Notes under the pieces: model-generated
Told to the model about the DNA's origin: nothing
Databases searched by the model: none
What the model saw: the letters and a program-made list of their open reading frames with translations, nothing else
NCBI GenBank assembly: GCA_941918925.1
Contig: OW799236.1
Span: 76,944,713 to 77,008,712 of the forward strand
Direction: 5' to 3'
DNA: 64,000 nucleotides
Source: Phyto melanocephala
Lineage: Eukaryota > Arthropoda > Insecta > Diptera > Rhinophoridae
Shown here: positions 12,001-23,513 of the stretch, in pieces
Layout of the letters: every line of letters starts with the position of its first letter
Numbering within the stretch: the stretch's first letter is position 1
Position numbers and translations under genes: made by a program

Positions 12001-12287
12001 TTGTTAACCCAGAGCTGCATGATCCCATCTATTTATTTTAGCTTTTACTAAAAAATACCCCATCCACTTACGTAAGTATCTGCTAAGGGTCATATAGCTC
12101 TTAACACTCTGCAGTAATTTTTGTTCCTAAAATAGTGGCCTGTGGTTGCACCATTATCTGCCGATTCGCCGGCAACTATTTCATCTGCAATTTGATTGTC
12201 AACAATATATCCGTATCGTTGTACCCAGCATAATTTGACTATAAAGACATGCATATTTTTTTAAGAACTTTCCTACAATCCCTGGAC
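9041..12287. other. AT-rich unassigned DNA with one small inverted-repeat element
   Basis: The only structure I can support is at about 11020-11131: a hairpin-like element of about 110 bp whose arms 'attcaatatttcgcta' and 'tagcgaaatattgaat' extend with mismatches to about 33 bp. Elsewhere there are homopolymer runs and no coding signal. Confidence 0.4.
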
Positions 12288-12612
12288 AGTGAAACAAGTC
12301 GACAGGCTTAGAGCCGACGGCGCGCCGCCACCGGGTTTTTTTTCAATGTCCACGCCGCCGCAGTTTTTGTCGGCTTAAAACGGCTCAAGAAAGCCACCGA
12401 TTTGATCAACTGCAGTCGACTAAAGAAGATATTTTCTTCGAAAAAGTGATGAAAAATTTAGCAATATATTACCGTTAGAATTTTTTAAAAAATTTTTAGT
12501 GATGTCACTTTGAAATTTTGAGCCGCCGATTTTAATTTGTTATAGCAGCCGCCGCTTAAAAACTGCTCAGCCGCCGCCGCTGAAAATTTTGCCTCGGCTT
12601 GTTTCACTTGGA
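12288..12612. mobile_element. GC-rich MITE with termini GTGAAACAAG
   Basis: The left end (gtgaaacaagtcgacaggc, from about 12290) is inverted at the right end (gcctcggcttgtttcac, about 12591-12607). The interior is far richer in GCCGCC words than its surroundings. No transposase is visible. Outer limits are uncertain by several bases because no clean target duplication was found; a hAT-type origin is possible. Confidence 0.65.
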
Positions 12613-13459
12613 TTTGACATTATATATTTCCAAGAAATTAAAAGCTGTCGGCTAACATCATAAAAAGTAACCTTTTAAACACTTGGCACGTGTTTCATTA
12701 TGAGATCCTCGTCCAATGTCTTCGTTTGGACCACAACAATAATCTTTAGCAACATTAGGCACACATTAATTTTGGATTTATCAGTGACAACTGTACACGC
12801 CTTAAATCTGAACCAACTATTAAAGGGATTCTTGTTATCATGAGAAAAAGTGAAAAATTAAAAAAATTGTTCAAATTATACATGAAGTTCTATTAGAGAA
12901 TGCTGATAAAGAATTTAACAATTCCTATAAGAATTCGCTTAAAGTTATCCTTAGTTGATGTAAGAATGGAAAATTCTTTCAGTAAACTCAGGTGGTTGAG
13001 TCAATCTTTCCGATATTCCGTAAAGATACTCATGTATCATTAGCCAAGGAAAATGGCCAGTAAGTTTTTGCCGAGTGTAATAGCAAGTGGTGCCTACCAA
13101 TAATATGTGTGTCAAATTGTAATGGAAGGTTGTCGTTCCACCACATAAAAACCAATTAAATCACAAATCAGTGAACAGTTAAAATTAATGACGCAACTAA
13201 TGTTATGAATGAACTGCGTGCGGTGGAAAAAGGGTAAATGCAGTTCATTCAACGCCATCACAAACAAGACATAGAAACCATAAAAAAAATTTAATTAGAT
13301 CAATCATGCTTGTGTCGTGTATTTCTGCTATAAGCCTCTAGATTAACCATAAATGTATGTTAGAGAGGCTCGAGTTTATATTTACATTATTTATTTTTAC
13401 AAAGATTTTTTTTTTTTAATTGTGATAAATGAAACAATAAATCTGAAAAATTTTATTTT
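12613..13459. other. Unassigned DNA
   Basis: No coding frame was seen. A small hairpin at about 13207-13241 ('gaatgaactgc' with 'gcagttcattc') is the only structure noted. Confidence 0.3.
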
Positions 13460-13465
13460 TACCGA

Positions 13466-13530
13466 CACTAGCCGAGTAGAATGCATTTTCGAAACCAGCT
13501 ACCATTTTATCATTAGCACTCTCTGATCTG
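13466..13530 (-). ncRNA. Decayed hammerhead ribozyme, copy 2
   Basis: This is the same island as at 1076-1143. On the minus strand the inner stem I (GAGTG with TACTC), GAAAATGCATTC and part of stem II remain, but CTGATGA has become CTAATGA (the essential G5 is lost) and stem II is mismatched. It should be inactive. The flanking 'ttggttgtaaagatcatc' at 13531 is shared with copy 3, which shows that the island is part of a longer dispersed element. Confidence 0.6.
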
Positions 13531-14549
13531 TTGGTTGTAAAGATCATCTATTTAACTCCCGGTAACTACTTGAGTTTTTCCTTTTTCATATTTTTAACCA
13601 TTTTTTTTTGTTAAATTTCTCTAATAAAAAAAATTGAAGAAACTTTAACTTCAACTTATTTTATTTTTCATGAATTTTTACTTGAAGGAATTTTATCATT
13701 GAGTTTCTAAAAAAATTTTAAAATAAACTTTTTAAACGAAAACTTTCCCTAAGATATTGAGTATAATTCTGGAGACTTTCTTCCCATAATATCATAGCGC
13801 AGATGATATTAAGTAACTTCTCCAATTCCGACACAGCCTAATTTAGTTTCATGACGCCATCCTACTTATAATTATGAAGGATGTCATGTAAAGAATGGTA
13901 TTCAACAGCTTACTTTATTACGATTGCCAGCAGTTAAAAAAGAACTGATCAAAAAATTGATTGGTACATTGTCTTATATCGAGCACAACTGAGGCAATTT
14001 CGAAAAATTAACGAATTCGTTTTCAGCATACCAAAACTTGCATCGTATCAAATTCAAAAAATTTATATTTTTTATATTTATATTAAAAGAATTTATCATC
14101 ATTAGTGTCGGATAAAGGAATTGGAAAAATTACGAAAAAATCACAAACATTTTTTTTGACTTTTAAATTGTAATGGCTTATTTAAAGCGATGTTTTACTA
14201 TCAAAAATACATTTGTAGTGTTTTGAAATCAAGCCCGTTCTTTACACATATTTCTGTTGATTTTTCTTTTTAAAGTTTAAAGTTCATTTATTTATTAACA
14301 AATAAAAACGTGTGTATATGTAATTTTACATTTGTTATGTACGTGCGTAGTATCACTGTTATTGCTATTGATAACATAACAGCATCCTTTTTATGTCCTG
14401 CACACAACAACTCCCACACACACACAAATACGTAACAAACCCATACACTAAGTTATAAATAATAATGTCCATTGCTGGGAAAAAAGGAACATCGTCGGAA
14501 ATATCACTTTGTACCCAGCAAACAAAAAGTCACAACGTTTAAGAAGTAT
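13531..14549. other. Flank of the hammerhead-bearing repeat, then unassigned DNA
   Basis: The first about 30 bp match the flank of copy 3 near 33344. Beyond that I see nothing that can be named. Confidence 0.3.
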
Positions 14550-14665
14550 CAAATGTAAATTTCAAGAATATCCTGGATTTCCCTGACACTCTCACGCACT
14601 GCTTCGATATTGACATTTAAACGTCTTGTTTTTAAACGACCAGTCTTTTTGGCGTCTCGTATCCA
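14550..14665 (-). pseudogene. Fragment of rosa-type mariner transposase (N-terminal part)
   Basis: The minus strand reads KTGRLKTRRLNVNIEAV followed by RESVREIQDIL. This resembles the linker after the N-terminal helix-turn-helix of the rosa/DUF4817-type transposases found elsewhere in this window (pattern GRPKT, then ENI.AV..SV). Only about 40 codons are left. Confidence 0.5.
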
Positions 14666-15641
14666 CTCTCACTAACGGGATACCTCAATACCAAATTTTA
14701 CTGAAATCCATCTAGTAGGTTCTGTGTGCCAATCTAAATGAGGAAGATAGACAAAAAGACAGACAGATAGAAATTTTAAAAAAATAATCTAGATCGTCAA
14801 CTATACAAACCGCCATTAAAATTTGTAAAAAATAATTCATAAACATAGATTTTCCTAAATTTAAAATCAAATCTAAGTGCTGGCTGGGTACTCCTACACA
14901 AAAAATAAAAATGTAAAAAATTTACTGTAAAAAAAAATTTAAAAAACGTCAAATAATTAAAAAATAATGTCGTAAGTAAATGTGGGTGTTTGTTGGTAAA
15001 AATAATAACAGTCAGCACGCCAACCAACATTCTCATGGTCATACAAAAAAAAAACTACAACAGAACAATGGAACAACGAAATTTGAGAGGTAAAAGAACT
15101 TAAAGTTTAACGAGGCAAAAACAAAATGCGTAATTTATTTGTTTTTTTATTTCGAAACAATTAAATAACAATTTCATTCAATACAATTGAATGACAATTT
15201 TTAAATAATCAACTCAGAAAAGCAGGTAAAATAAAAACAAATATTCGATTGTTTTTGCTGTTATTTTTTCAATTTTTACCCGAAAAACTTAAGTGGGTAA
15301 AATGTTTGTTTTATGTGTAAAAAAAATTTGTTTGACTCTATATAAATGTTTTCCATAACACTTTTTCGACTACTTTGAACTTGCGCTGTTTTCTCGTTTT
15401 TAAAGCAGTTACCGTTCAGTCAGTGTCAAAACATTCAGTAAAGACAAAACTTTCATTATGGTGAAATGCACAAATGAACAATTAATTGTTTACAAAATCA
15501 CTACCAAAATTTGAGGTTGTGACAACAATGTTAAGATCAAAATCGTTTTTAATTCATCTTATGTTGGCTAAACACAGACAATATACGTTATTGGTTAGGT
15601 GAAAACCCTCAAGAAACACAATTTCATCCACAAAAAAAAAA

Positions 15642-15841
15642 CTGTGTGGCTTGGAGCTAAAACGGCCAATGTCACTTTTTTGCTTTTTTGAGTTAATCAT
15701 TGCATTAGATTTGTTTTCTTGCTTTAAAAAATAAAATGCTGGCCAATGTCACTATAAAGGCATCTAAAAAAGTTAAAGTTCAATTCCAATTTTCTCAAAA
15801 GCAATTAATTTGACATTGGCCCTTTTAGCTCTAAGCCACAG
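15642..15841. mobile_element. 200-bp MITE inside the rosa-type pseudogene
   Basis: Termini of about 31 bp are inverted copies: the left reads ctgtgtggcttggagctaaa and the right, when inverted, ctgtggcttagagctaaaa. Both continue into ggccaatgtca. Removing the element brings the two halves of the transposase pseudogene together at the KTV position. Confidence 0.8.
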
Positions 15842-15989
15842 AACTATTATACTGTGGTTTTCGCGCCAGTGTTATCATTGGGCGTTTTTTTTTTTTGTTT
15901 TTTTTTGTTTTTTTTTTTTTTTTGTTGATGAAAATTACCGTCAATGTAGAGACAGACACATGTGGCAACGTTAAATGCATGGGCTGGTC

Positions 15990-16495
15990 CAGGGATGCCA
16001 CAACGAAAATAATTTTCCTACCAAATTTTTCTTAAAATCGGACTAGAATCTACCATTTTCTCAAATTGTACAAATTCAATGAAAAATTAGAGAGATAAAA
16101 AATAGTGCTAAAATTATACGATTTATTTAAATTAATTTGCTATAAAACATTACGATGAAAACATACAAATTTTAATGGTTTTTAGTATTTGAATAACACA
16201 ATGGACGTTATCAGTCACCGAGTGCGGGGGTTAGAAGTGTCTCTTGCTTCTTACACCTCCTTTCCTACCCACCGTAGTATTTTAATGCTTCCAAAATACA
16301 TTTCTTAGCATTAAAAAATGTCACAAAGTCTGGATCAAAATAAACAAACTTTCTGAATAATGTTGACATTTGACGTAATATACATACATAAGTGCATATT
16401 AACTTTTTTCAGGAATAACTTTTGTAAATGTCATCAATTTCACGTACTCCTCTACAGCGCTAGTTTCCTTTCGATGAACCAAAGTGGCATCCCTG
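15990..16495. mobile_element. 506-bp hAT-type MITE inside the rosa-type pseudogene
   Basis: The ends CAGGGATGCCAC and GTGGCATCCCTG are perfect inverted repeats. The flanking octamers ggctggtc (15982-15989) and ggctagac (16496-16503) match at 6 of 8 positions, consistent with the 8-bp duplication of hAT insertion followed by decay. Excising it restores the pseudogene frame at DINDM. No transposase is encoded. Confidence 0.8.
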
Positions 16496-16640
16496 GGCTA
16501 GACATTAATGATATGTGTTTTCAACAAGATGTTGCCACAAGCCATACAGAGTGTATAACAGTTGAATTTTTAAATATATATTGATCTTATATCGAGAAAT
16601 AGTCTTGTCGATTGACCGTGGGTGTATTAACACTGGTTTG

Positions 16641-18884
16641 AAAAAAAAAATAATTTTTTTTTGATACCCACGTCTTTACAAAATGCTAAAAAAATAAAAA
16701 ACAAAGCAAAAACAATTTAAAAAATTTAGGGAGGCTTGCGCAATCATCAATTCCAAAATTTTAAAACGTCAAAAAGAATCCGTGATTTTTTCTTATTGAA
16801 TTATTTCAAGTTAAAGGTCCTATGCCAACAATGTCATAATCATTTGCGCATTAAATATATTCGATGCTGCATTAACGAAGTTCATCTAATCCCTACCCTC
16901 TGTACAATAGTTGGCGCTGTTTATATAGCGTGCAAAGCGTTCCTATCTTGTCATTCCTTTATTTTTTCCCCCAAAAAGGTAACAATAGCATATTTTTAAT
17001 TCGTATGTATAAACAAATAGTAACTCTCCTAAGAAAAGTGACTAAAACTTTGGTAATTTCAAACTACTTTTTGCACTACTTTTAGTTTTTTTGCCCTTGT
17101 TTTTTTAAAGCCCACTTAAAAACATGTTAAGTTAAACAAATTCGAACTTTTTTATTAAAAAAAGTAAAAGACTTTTAAACGACCCACTTGCCAATTATTT
17201 CTCGTGCTTTTTTTTTTGGTGTGCAAACAAACTTTGTGTGCGCGGGGTTCAACAAACACTTGAACTTTACATTGAAAATAAACACACGTTGGAACAACCT
17301 TGACTTTTATTTATTGCTGATAAAACAATAACAGGTAAATTAAATAATGTTTATTTATTTATTTACTTTTCAATAAATGATTAATGTTTATGGAGAACTA
17401 TTTTGGTTCAACAAGGAAACTTAATCATACATAGAGGAGAATTCATTGAAAGTTCTCTCTTAAGTAGGGAACAAGTGGAAAATAGATGAATTTTCGAAAG
17501 TAGAATGTAACTTTCTTTATGAACAAATTTAGATTAAAATAAATTTTTATTTAACGCGAGACTGAATAACAAACATGCATTTTGAAAGATGCTAGCAACA
17601 CAACATGATCGCCAAGAAACTGTTAACATCTAACATTTAAAGAAAGTGCCCACCAAAATAAGCGCTTCTGGAATCGCTAATGTAAGGCTTAGCGCTAATT
17701 TTATGCCTAAAAGTAACAGCTTTATGCTGGAAAAGAAAAATAAAGGAAAAAAAAGGAAAAATATTAAAAAACTAAAGAAATAAGCAGTGCAGATGACATA
17801 TTTTGTTTCGCTTTTGCATGTAAATAATTTTAGCTTATCAGTGTATCCAATATGGTAAGCGAATGACGCCCGCGTTGCTTACAAAATTTAAAATTATTTT
17901 AGTGGGTATAAATTGTTTCAAGCCGAATTATATTGATTAATCTGAAATCAAAAAATGTTTCTGCTTTCTAAACTCAGCTAAGCTTTAGTCATTTTTGAAG
18001 TCCTATAAAAAAAAAACAATTTCCATTTTTAAAAATTAAAAAAAATACCGTTTAAATTTCACCGTTATTTTAATATTGTGATGGCGTTTGTTTTTTCTGT
18101 GTGTGTTAATTTACAAAAGTAAACAAAAAAATTTACACAATTTTATTAAATTCAATTTAAAATTAGTCATGGCTTGGTTTAAACTTATTTTAATTTCCCC
18201 CCTCTACATCCCAGCACCAACAACGTTTTAACCTAATTAGACTCTTTGACTCTTTATATATATTTTATTCTTAAAACAAGTTTTTTTCTTGTTTGCCTTT
18301 ATTTGGTTGATTTCAGTTAATTTTTTTAATACTTTTTTTGCCAAAAAAAATAAAATAAAAACATTTTGTTTTTAACTTTGTTATTTCTGTTGCTAAATTA
18401 AATGATTTTAATGACGGAAATCATGACAGGCGATTCTTTAAAAGTGGATTTTTCTACAAAACACATTTTCAGTCTATAATCAGCATACGCTTTAGTTTTT
18501 ATTTGTTTGTGTTCTAATTTATTAATTTATTTGTTCTAATTTATTTTTTTTTTAATATTAATTTAAATTTCATTAATATTCAACACGTGCGACAAATTTC
18601 CATAAATTTTTCTTTTTTAAATTTAAGAGAAAAATAATGTCAAGACATTTAAATAATAGACATTCAAAAATTTTCTATGAAAATTTTGAGAAAATGGAAA
18701 CTTAATAAACATTATTGCGAAACATGTAAATTTATTCAAATTATTGGCCATTGTTAGTTATGATCTTTTCCTGCCTATCTCTTAAGGCCAAGGACGAATC
18801 AAGCCAATTTCGGAAACCCTGTTATGGAGAGAAGATTTTTCCAGAGAGAGAGAGTGCTTTTTGAATTGATCGAATTAAATAGTA
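16641..18884. other. Unassigned AT-rich DNA
   Basis: The plus-strand frame at 16736-16999 has no family resemblance. A GA run occurs at 18844-18854. No RNA gene or repeat was recognised. Confidence 0.3.
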
Positions 18885-18892
18885 GTTGGACG

Positions 18893-19788
18893 CAGTGATG
18901 TTAACTTTTTTATTTCGATTTCCTTACTGCCCTAAAAAATTACCATTTTTAAGGTAAAATTACCGTACACAAAGCCTTGTACACAAATAATATTGTTAAA
19001 CGAGGTTATATTCAATATATTTATTTAAGAAACAACAAAACCTAAAAAAAAATAATTATTAATAATAAAATAAATTAAAATTTGTACTTTCAGAAAAATC
19101 ACTGTTTACATTTTTGTAATATTTAAAGCTTAGTGTTATACATTTGGATTGGGTTTGTTTTGCTTGCGATTGTCTAATTTAAAGCTTAATTCGATTGCAT
19201 TAATTGTTTGTGACCATATGCATTTTGTTCGAAATATAGAAAATGTTTTTTATTGGATTTAATATTTAAACCGTCGCTAGAATTAAGAAATGTTTTTCCG
19301 TGTAGAATCCCTTCAAGTGTATCAGTATTTAACCTGTTTTTTATTTTGGTTTTGTTTAGATATAATATTGAAAAAATTCGTTCTACAGTAGCCGAACTAT
19401 GTAACAATGAAAATAAATAAACCAAAAATTTTTGTAAAACAGAAACATTATGGAATCTTTACCTTTCTTTATATTGAAGGCGTTTTTGTAAAATTGAATG
19501 TCAGTTTTATCAACATCTTTAATGAATTCGCCTTGCATTTATGGCAAAAACGTAAAGAATTTAACTTCAATAATTTGCATAGTTGTAATGAAACCGTACT
19601 TATTATGACATGTTTTTATGATAAATATGTATTTCATGTATAGAATCATTGGAAAAAAACTTTTGGGGTCTAACACTTAAAAATAAAACTTTTTAAAATT
19701 ACCGTACAAATATCAAAATTACCTACCTACCGTTTGAGACTCTTAATTACCGTACAATACGGTAATTACTGTACGGTTAACAACACTG
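18893..19788 (-). mobile_element. hAT element, internally deleted
   Basis: The ends CAGTGATGTTAAC and GTTAACAACACTG are inverted repeats (one mismatch). Exact 8-bp copies of GTTGGACG flank it at 18885-18892 and 19789-19796, the hallmark of hAT integration. It carries the tail of a hAT transposase on the minus strand (see 19186-19425). Inside the ends, the interior repeats the words ttaccgtac and aattaccgta several times, which may be subterminal binding motifs. At 896 bp it is too short to be autonomous. Confidence 0.9.
19186..19425 (-). pseudogene. hAT transposase C-terminal dimerisation domain
   Basis: The 79-residue frame contains HSSATVERIFSILYLNKTK followed by NRLNTDTLEGILHGK. This is the conserved hAT C-terminal motif (S-A-x-x-E-R-x-F-S, then RNRL). 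Only the dimerisation part survives: the BED finger and the catalytic RNase H-like core are missing. The frame itself is open, so loss of the rest is by deletion rather than slow decay. Confidence 0.85.
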
Positions 19789-19796
19789 GTTGGACG

Positions 19797-20960
19797 CAAG
19801 AATGATTAAATAAAGATTACGCCATCACGCAGCCATAAAAAAACATTTCTGCGCATGTAGGAATTCTGACGTCACTCAAGCTGTGTTCTCATTGGCTAAT
19901 AAAATTCAGCTGTATAACTAATTATGTTTGTGTAAAAACATGACAGTGGGACAAATTGTTATTTTTCTAACTAAATGTTTTGAAAGCAAACAAATTCTTT
20001 ATATATATATAAATATATATTTTCATTATTTTTATGACAATATTTCACTATTATTATTTTCAGCGATTTCGGCATTTAGTTTCCTAATTCTAAAATACAT
20101 TCGAGAACTAAAAAAAAGTTTTTTCACGTCTTCACTGGCTTTAATTTATTTTGCTTCCAACAAATGCTTTTGTAAATATACGCTTGAAAGTAATAATTTG
20201 TTACCATTTATTTGAATAATATATTGTAAGTTTGGAGGCGATCTTATTCAAGATCAGTCGGCCTTGGAGCATTTTCCGCGACCAATTTTTCTTCAAAACT
20301 ATTTGGAATATCAGTTTTACGTAGTCCTTAATATACATTCGCAACTTCAGTTTCATTAGCAGTTTTCGTTTCACTTTCAATAGCACTAGTGTCTAAAGAC
20401 GGAATGGAATTTTAAAATTTTTGCACACCGTTTGCTAAATTCTATTCATGATGCCTTAGTAATGTACTGCAAGAATTTATTTTGTTTTAACTTACCCATT
20501 TCAAATTGCAAGTTTCTTTCAAAATTTTCTTGCTTGAAATGTAAAGCACAAATTTTTTCTTTATCCACATTTACAGGCTTCACTCGTTTGCAAAATATTA
20601 CACATACATAACTTCCTTCGAGCTTTATCTTTTGGAAAATTGTAAAATGATACAGCTTTTTTAAAACACAAACGTTTTAATAAAAATACGCAAATTATTT
20701 GGTCTTAATATAATTTATCATTTGTTTTTTTGCTGTTACTTTCCAGTCATTTGCCCACTGCACATTTTATATTTACTTTTTTTTAGAACTCTTTGAGTAA
20801 ATTAATTACAGGGCTGCCAACTACTACAAAATACATAAATTTTTTTAAAGAAATTATAAATTTCACATATGATACAGACTTGGCAACCTTTGCGAGGGGA
20901 TTACTACGTCATCTAACGGTAAATCATGTGCAAGGCGTAATCTTTATTTAATCATTCTTG
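19797..20960. mobile_element. hAT-like non-autonomous element with perfect 27-bp termini
   Basis: The left terminus 19797-19823 (starting caagaatgattaaataaag) is perfectly inverted at 20934-20960. It is flanked by GTTGGACG at 19789-19796 and again at 20961-20968, so it shares its left target duplication with the hAT element on its left. The two open frames inside (19928-20215 plus, 20201-20386 minus) do not resemble a known transposase. The 8-bp duplication suggests hAT mobilisation. Confidence 0.88.
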
Positions 20961-21079
20961 GTTGGACGCATGGTGTAATTACATAAGGTGATAGCGTAAA
21001 TGAGCAATTTTGGCTCTCTTTTTTTTTAAATGGAGTTTGACAACTTTTCTCTCTTTTTTATATGGAGTTTGACAAACAT

Positions 21080-21988
21080 TGGCATACAAAAAAATAATTT
21101 GCTGAGCTGGCACCGCCACCTTTATAAGTGTACCCTGGTTGAACGTGGTAAACACTTCTTTCGAAACAGTTTTCAACAGGTAAAATTACATGTAACAGCG
21201 TGTTGTTTTCATGAAATAATACCGTTTTCGATCTGGTAGCATATTCTAGGCGGAATAGATTCCATGAAATAGTCTAGCCAGATGTCAGCAGATCATAATA
21301 GATAGGACTCTTGTGGTCCTCCAAATGCAAAGCATTACCTTAGCGCCTCAGATATTTAACTCTGTTTTTGATTAAGCTTCGGGCTGTGGTAATTGTTCCA
21401 TTTTTCATAGCAAGTAATGATTCGGTACTAAAATCGCCTTTTAAGGTCTCTCGGCGTCAATTTGTATGGTACCCACACCCAGATAAAAAACAATTAAATT
21501 TTTAGCCAATCAAATGGTTCACTTCACGCAATTGAACTTTTCTTTTGTGGTTATAAATATTATATAGTTTAAAATCATAATTTGCCATTGCCGACTAAAC
21601 ATTAATATTATAAAACGAAATTCTATAGATACAAATAAAATTCTACCATCACAACTAATCCACACGATTGGCAAAAATTCTGGTACTCACAACTATTTTG
21701 AATGAATTCTGCTGCTCGCAAACGTTTTGCTGCATGAGTAGCTCCCAATGAAACTGCAAATTCTGGTTGAGTTTTACCACAATCTTCATGGAATAATGCC
21801 TCTAATTCGTGGTCTTCACTACTACTTCTTAACGGCACAAATCATCTCTAGCACGTTGTAACCGACGGAACACATTCACCATAAGCTTCGGTGAGCAATC
21901 GCTGTATTTCAGCAGCACTTCTATTTATGTTAAAAAAGGAAAACAAAACTTTCTGCATGTGACGCTTTATGTGCTCAAAATTCGACAT
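21080..21988 (-). pseudogene. Mauritiana-like mariner transposase pseudogene
   Basis: An ATG at 21988 begins MSNFEHIKRHMQKVLF and continues SAAEIQRLLTEAYGECVPS, the N-terminal helix-turn-helix of the mariner family. Further blocks follow in order with frameshifts: DHELEALFHEDCGKTQPEF (21623-21838), LTPRDLKRRF (about 21450), VMLCIWRTTRV (about 21320) and VLFHENNTLLHV (about 21200). In the last block the expected HDN catalytic aspartate is an E. The C-terminus past that point is degraded. Length and order fit a full-length but dead copy of about 340 codons. Confidence 0.75.
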
Positions 21989-22436
21989 TTTCAAACATTT
22001 ACATTATAATGTTCGATTACTGAGTGAGAATAAATGAAAAAAATGTATTATTCTAAATGACACAAGTTATTTAAAACAGAAACCGCGTTTAAATATACAT
22101 CACGCACTTTTAAGTAATACAACTGCAACCAGGTTTAATTTTATTAAAAAATAATCGAAAAATTTTTTTAAATATTTTTTTTAATGATTCGCTAATGATT
22201 AATAAGTAAAGAGTTCAATAAAAATCAAGTAAGCAGGAAAGACAAAAAAAGCTTTCGCACATAAATATGAATTAACAAAGGCTTACAATTCCTTTCTTTT
22301 ATTTCCATTAAAACTCGTAGCTGAAATAGATGAAAACGGTGCTGTTTTCGATAGTGCATTCCACGCAGCCAGTATCATTATAACTTTTTTAGAGTACTCT
22401 TTAATTAGGTATCACTAATGTATTAGGAAATACATA

Positions 22437-22994
22437 AAGGGTCCGCCATCTAACGTTTTTGTTTTCAACTAGTGCTTATTTCGTGAATGGTAACACTTAG
22501 CTCATGTCTAATTTGACAGATAATTAGTTTTATACTTCCGCTGAACGAATATGGTTGTGTATACGCTTGAACAACACTGGGAAATATTGCGACATTACTT
22601 TGGCCGATTTTGCCAAAAAAAATCATCTTTTCAGATGAAGCTCATTTTGATCTTGGCGGGTATGTAGACAAGCAAAATTGTCGCATTTGGGGCACAGAAA
22701 ACCCGCACACATACATTGAAAAGCAGATAAACCCAAAACGAGTCACTGTTTGGTGCGGATTTTGGTCCAGAGGCATAATTGGGCCACTTTTCTTCGAAAA
22801 TGAGCAAGGAGTGGCCGTAGTCAATGGTGATCGTTATCGGGCCATAATGAACGATTTTTTGTACACAAAAATTAAAGAGGAGGATATTGGCAACATTTGG
22901 TTTCAACAGGACGGCGCTACGTGCCACACAGCCAAAGCTACACTTTTTTATAGCATTTTCAAAAAACAAAAAAAAAGTTATTTGGCGGACCCTT
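22437..22994 (+). mobile_element. Rosa-type mariner deletion derivative (558 bp)
   Basis: The ends AAGGGTCCGCC are inverted repeats, with imperfect extension, flanked by TA at 22435-22436 and 22995-22996 as for Tc1/mariner insertions. Inside, a start at 22551 (MVVYTLEQHWEILRHYFGRF) is joined by deletion to the catalytic domain read in another frame, and a second deletion removes everything after the second catalytic aspartate. Confidence 0.85.
22610..22981 (+). pseudogene. Rosa-type (DDE_3) transposase catalytic domain, truncated
   Basis: The open frame keeps two well-preserved catalytic boxes: IIFSDEAHFDLGGY (first aspartate) and NIWFQQDGATCHTA (second aspartate), with KRVTVWCGFWSRGIIGP and NGDRYRAIMNDFL between them. 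The third acidic residue and the C-terminus are gone, so the product could not catalyse transposition. The frame ends in unrelated residues from the element terminus. Its good preservation compared with the other rosa-type copies here suggests that it inserted recently. Confidence 0.85.
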
Positions 22995-23279
22995 TACATA
23001 TTACTTGTTAAACCCAAGACATATTTATTCATCAAGTAATTGCAGTTGGGAGAGAATTTGTGAATATATTTTTTATATATGTGGTTTTGACATTTGAAGT
23101 TAATCAGAGAGGAGAGAAAATAGTTTTTTATCTATTGACTTTGACAGCTGAAAATTAAAATAATTGAAGAAAAAATCGGCTGACGAATCAACACGATGAC
23201 TAAATTTGCCTTGGTTACCACCACCATGAATCATCCTGTCTTTTTAAATTCGAAAATAAAATTAAAGAAGGCTTGGAGA

Positions 23280-23513
23280 AAATTTTGTTTATTTTTATTT
23301 AAATTTGGAAAAAGAAAATCTACATATTTAATATACATACATATATTTTTACAATAAAAATTTTAATAATTATCTCTTGGACTTTATGTCCATATAATAA
23401 CAATTAAAATTTTACATTTTTCAATTAAAAACAATCTCAAAGAAAATACAAAGAGTGAGATAAGTTGCAGTGCAAAAACCTATTAATAATTAAAGAAAAC
23501 TGCGAAAACAATT
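23280..23513 (+). promoter_or_regulatory. Putative upstream/leader of exon 23514
   Basis: AT-rich DNA directly before the ATG, with an in-frame TAA about 24 bases upstream of it. No TATA box or initiator was convincing. Confidence 0.3.

Larger units (their letters stand above)
15457..16640 (+). pseudogene. Rosa-type mariner transposase pseudogene with two nested insertions
   Basis: Joining the pieces around two inserted MITEs gives, on the plus strand, an ATG at 15457 (MVKCTNEQLIVYKI), then KIVF and NTDNIRYWLGENPQ ending in KKTV (to 15641), then a poor match continuing from 15842, and after 16496 DINDMCFQQDVATSHT. The last block matches the second catalytic box of the family (WFQQDGATxHT), with the catalytic D kept. 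The N-terminal part is abruptly fused to the catalytic domain, so an internal deletion preceded the insertions. Stops and frameshifts are common. A TATA-like 'tatataaat' at 15339 may be a remnant of its promoter. Confidence 0.65.

Noticed and set aside
15339..15445. TATA-like and TCAGT-like words as a host promoter
   Set aside because: They lie just upstream of a transposase pseudogene ATG and their spacing does not fit a core promoter; at most a relic of the transposon promoter.
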